A stretch of DNA of 7,059 bases from an uncultured Bacilli bacterium (lineage in GTDB: Bacteria > Bacillota_I > Bacilli_A > RF39 > UBA660), in assembly GCA_947625315.1 (NCBI GenBank), contig CANQOE010000063.1, positions 1 through 7,059 of the forward strand. Reading direction: 5' to 3'. The position numbers and the translations under genes are program-made. Positions 6,339 through 7,059 of the stretch are shown here, piece by piece (position 1 is the first letter of the stretch; every line of letters starts with the position of its first letter). The notes under the pieces are model-generated. The model saw only the letters and a program-made list of their open reading frames with translations. It was not told where the DNA came from and searched no databases.

Positions 6339-6386
6339 TAATTATAACACTTAATTTAAAATTTAGTAAAGACATAATTAAAAAAA
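6339..6386 (-). repeat. 48-bp direct repeat, copy 2 (promoter cassette)
   Basis: Identical to 3475-3522 over 48 bp and in the same orientation. The flanks on both sides are unrelated to those of copy 1, apart from the A run, which is one base longer here. Low complexity alone cannot explain it, because the unit contains mixed sequence such as TAACACTT and TTTAGTAAAGACATAA that matches without a single difference. Confidence 0.95.
6341..6370 (-). promoter_or_regulatory. Predicted promoter of murL-murD2
   Basis: The same promoter as in copy 1. The -35 is TTTACT (6365-6370), the spacer is 18 nt, and the -10 is TATAAT (6341-6346) with a TGT extension. Transcription would start near 6334, giving a leader of about 115 nt before murL, against about 19 nt for the identical promoter in front of the HD gene. 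Equal promoter strength is therefore expected for both operons, apart from leader effects. Confidence 0.6.
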
Positions 6387-6430
6387 ACTAAGTTATTCTA
6401 AAAAATTATTTTAACTATAAATTGGCTAAT

Positions 6431-6455
6431 AAAAAACCTAGTTATTAAAACTAAG
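6431..6455 (-). terminator. Probable terminator of the toxin-like gene
   Basis: On the minus strand CTTAGTT pairs with AACTAGG (6449-6455 with 6437-6443, one wobble, loop of 5), followed by six T (6431-6436). It sits about 95 bp beyond the stop of the gene ending at 6551 and upstream of the murL promoter, so it should separate the two transcripts. The stem is AT-rich and only moderately stable. Confidence 0.55.
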
Positions 6456-6464
6456 CATTATATA

Positions 6465-6491
6465 ACTTAGAACTTCAAAAGTTTTCTAAGT
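6465..6491. repeat. Inverted repeat in the 3' region of the toxin-like gene
   Basis: ACTTAGAA (6465-6472) and TTCTAAGT (6484-6491) are perfect 8-bp inverted arms. The inner CTT/AAG can pair further with a small bulge. No T run follows on either strand, so it is not an ordinary terminator. It may stabilise or help end the transcript of the toxin-like gene together with the next hairpin. Confidence 0.5.
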
Positions 6492-6550
6492 ACTCAATAA
6501 AAAATATGTTAATTTACTTAAAATAATTTTTCATATTTAAAATGACTTAT

Positions 6551-7018
6551 TTACTTTATTTCTTCTAACATTTTTCCTTTTAGCTTGTCTATATCAGTAA
6601 AAAAAACTTTTATTCCTCTATTATGAAGTTTCATTAAATTATTAAAATTTTTAAGTATTATTTTTTCTAATTTTTCAGGAACTCTAGCAGGTTTACCATC
6701 AACTGTATGTACATGGTCTATGTATTTTTCTAAAGTTGGAAAAGCATTTTGTAATAAAATAACTGAATTTTCATTAAAGATTTTCTCGATTAATATTGTA
6801 TTACAAAAGCCATATTTTTCTATCTTCTTGTCAACTATTTCTTTATATTTATCAACTTTAGAACTAATTGGAATAAACCATAAAATTTCTTCATCTTTGA
6901 TTGTAAAATAAGTGGGTCTTTTCTTTCCTCTTTCATGATTTTGCATTAAATTTTCATCATTAACGACATCAAAATATTTATTTTTGATGTGATATAAATA
7001 ACCTGTTTTTATTTCCAT
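6551..7018 (-). CDS. Putative type III toxin-antitoxin RNase toxin (CptN/TenpN-like)
   Basis: A 155-aa soluble protein beginning MEIKTGYLYHIKNKYFDVV. Landmarks in order are a lone RP.YF (34-38), ILWFIPISSKVDKYKEI (45-61), ENSVILLQNAFPTLEKYI (83-100), DGKPARV (107-113) and RGIKVFFTDIDKLK (134-147). This order resembles what I recall of the CptN/TenpN branch of ToxN-type endoribonucleases, where a RP.Y segment is followed by LW..P.SS.V.KY and then Q..FP..EKYI. Such toxins cleave RNA and are held inactive by a tandem-repeat RNA encoded just upstream. Here the upstream side is cut off by the window edge, so the antitoxin cannot be checked. The start at ATG 7018 has GGAG with a 9-nt spacer; an ATG 6 nt further upstream is too close to that site, and the frame beyond has only a TTG. 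The family call is from memory of the motif pattern, and an uncharacterised conserved protein is the alternative. Confidence 0.5.
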   Translation of the reverse strand: MEIKTGYLYHIKNKYFDVVNDENLMQNHERGKKRPTYFTIKDEEILWFIPISSKVDKYKEIVDKKIEKYGFCNTILIEKIFNENSVILLQNAFPTLEKYIDHVHTVDGKPARVPEKLEKIILKNFNNLMKLHNRGIKVFFTDIDKLKGKMLEEIK

Positions 7019-7037
7019 CGTCATCAACTCCATTAAA

Positions 7038-7046
7038 ATTATACCA
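7038..7046 (-). promoter_or_regulatory. Extended -10 element of the toxin-like gene
   Basis: On the minus strand TGG is followed by a perfect TATAAT (7038-7043). This would start transcription near 7031, placing the GGAG ribosome binding site at the very 5' end of the message and giving a leader of about 13 nt. Any -35 lies beyond the window. If real, the gene has its own promoter and need not depend on read-through from an upstream antitoxin RNA. Confidence 0.45.
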
Positions 7047-7059
7047 TAAAACAAAAGAA

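Larger units (their letters stand above)
6220..6550. other. Intergenic stretch between the toxin-like gene and murL
   Basis: A 331-bp gene-free, extremely AT-rich region. In minus-strand order it holds the inverted repeat at 6465-6491, a terminator (6431-6455) for the upstream gene, copy 2 of the 48-bp promoter repeat (6339-6386), and the murL leader, which carries an 18-bp palindrome (6271-6288). I saw no open frame with a ribosome binding site on either strand; the only short one, an 8-codon ATG frame in the murL leader, has none. No tandem array resembling a type III antitoxin RNA is present. Confidence 0.7.

Noticed and set aside
6387..6550. Antitoxin RNA repeats for the toxin-like gene
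   Set aside because: CTAAG/CTTAG-like words recur here, but they form hairpin arms rather than a tandem array of equal units, and they lie downstream instead of upstream of the gene.
6720..6911. Open frame of 63 codons on the plus strand
   Set aside because: It is antisense to the toxin-like gene, without a ribosome binding site or promoter, and is of the kind expected by chance in AT-rich coding DNA.

Overview
The window is very AT-rich, with GC around a quarter judged by eye. It reads as a low-GC Firmicute (Bacilli-like, possibly one of the uncultured gut lineages near Erysipelotrichales/RF39), although no taxonomic marker gene is present. The support is a PrsA-type lipoprotein foldase, two tiny YjcZ-like proteins (a family usually called sporulation proteins), AGGAGG ribosome binding sites and extended -10 promoters. 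The reading frames are intact under the standard bacterial code: TGG encodes Trp and TGA ends murD2.

Layout. At the left, two small membrane peptides (108-236 and 267-362, minus strand) are followed by a terminator. A promoter pointing the other way (456-484) drives prsA (504-1535, plus strand). prsA ends at a hairpin that can also serve the convergent minus-strand genes. Everything from there to the right edge is on the minus strand. In order of transcription it is a CptN/TenpN-like putative toxin (7018-6551), a 331-bp intergenic stretch, murL (6219-4888), murD2 (4907-3558), an HD-domain dGTPase-like hydrolase (3451-2321) and recX (2334-1579). murL/murD2 overlap by 20 bp and HD/recX overlap by 14 bp, so each pair looks translationally coupled. 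No convincing terminator separates murD2 from the HD gene, so partial read-through across all four is likely.

The most interesting content is the murL-murD2 pair. Together these enzymes would give an alternative route for placing D-glutamate in peptidoglycan: MurD2 adds L-Glu to UDP-MurNAc-L-Ala, then MurL epimerises that residue to D-Glu using ATP. This would bypass the glutamate racemase MurI and the D-Glu-adding MurD. The pathway was characterised in Xanthomonas; here it appears in a low-GC Firmicute-like genome. The pair is bracketed by two identical 48-bp direct repeats (3475-3522 and 6339-6386). Each repeat is a complete minus-strand promoter, one in front of HD-recX and one in front of murL-murD2. 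This suggests a promoter duplication linked to insertion or rearrangement of the cell-wall module.
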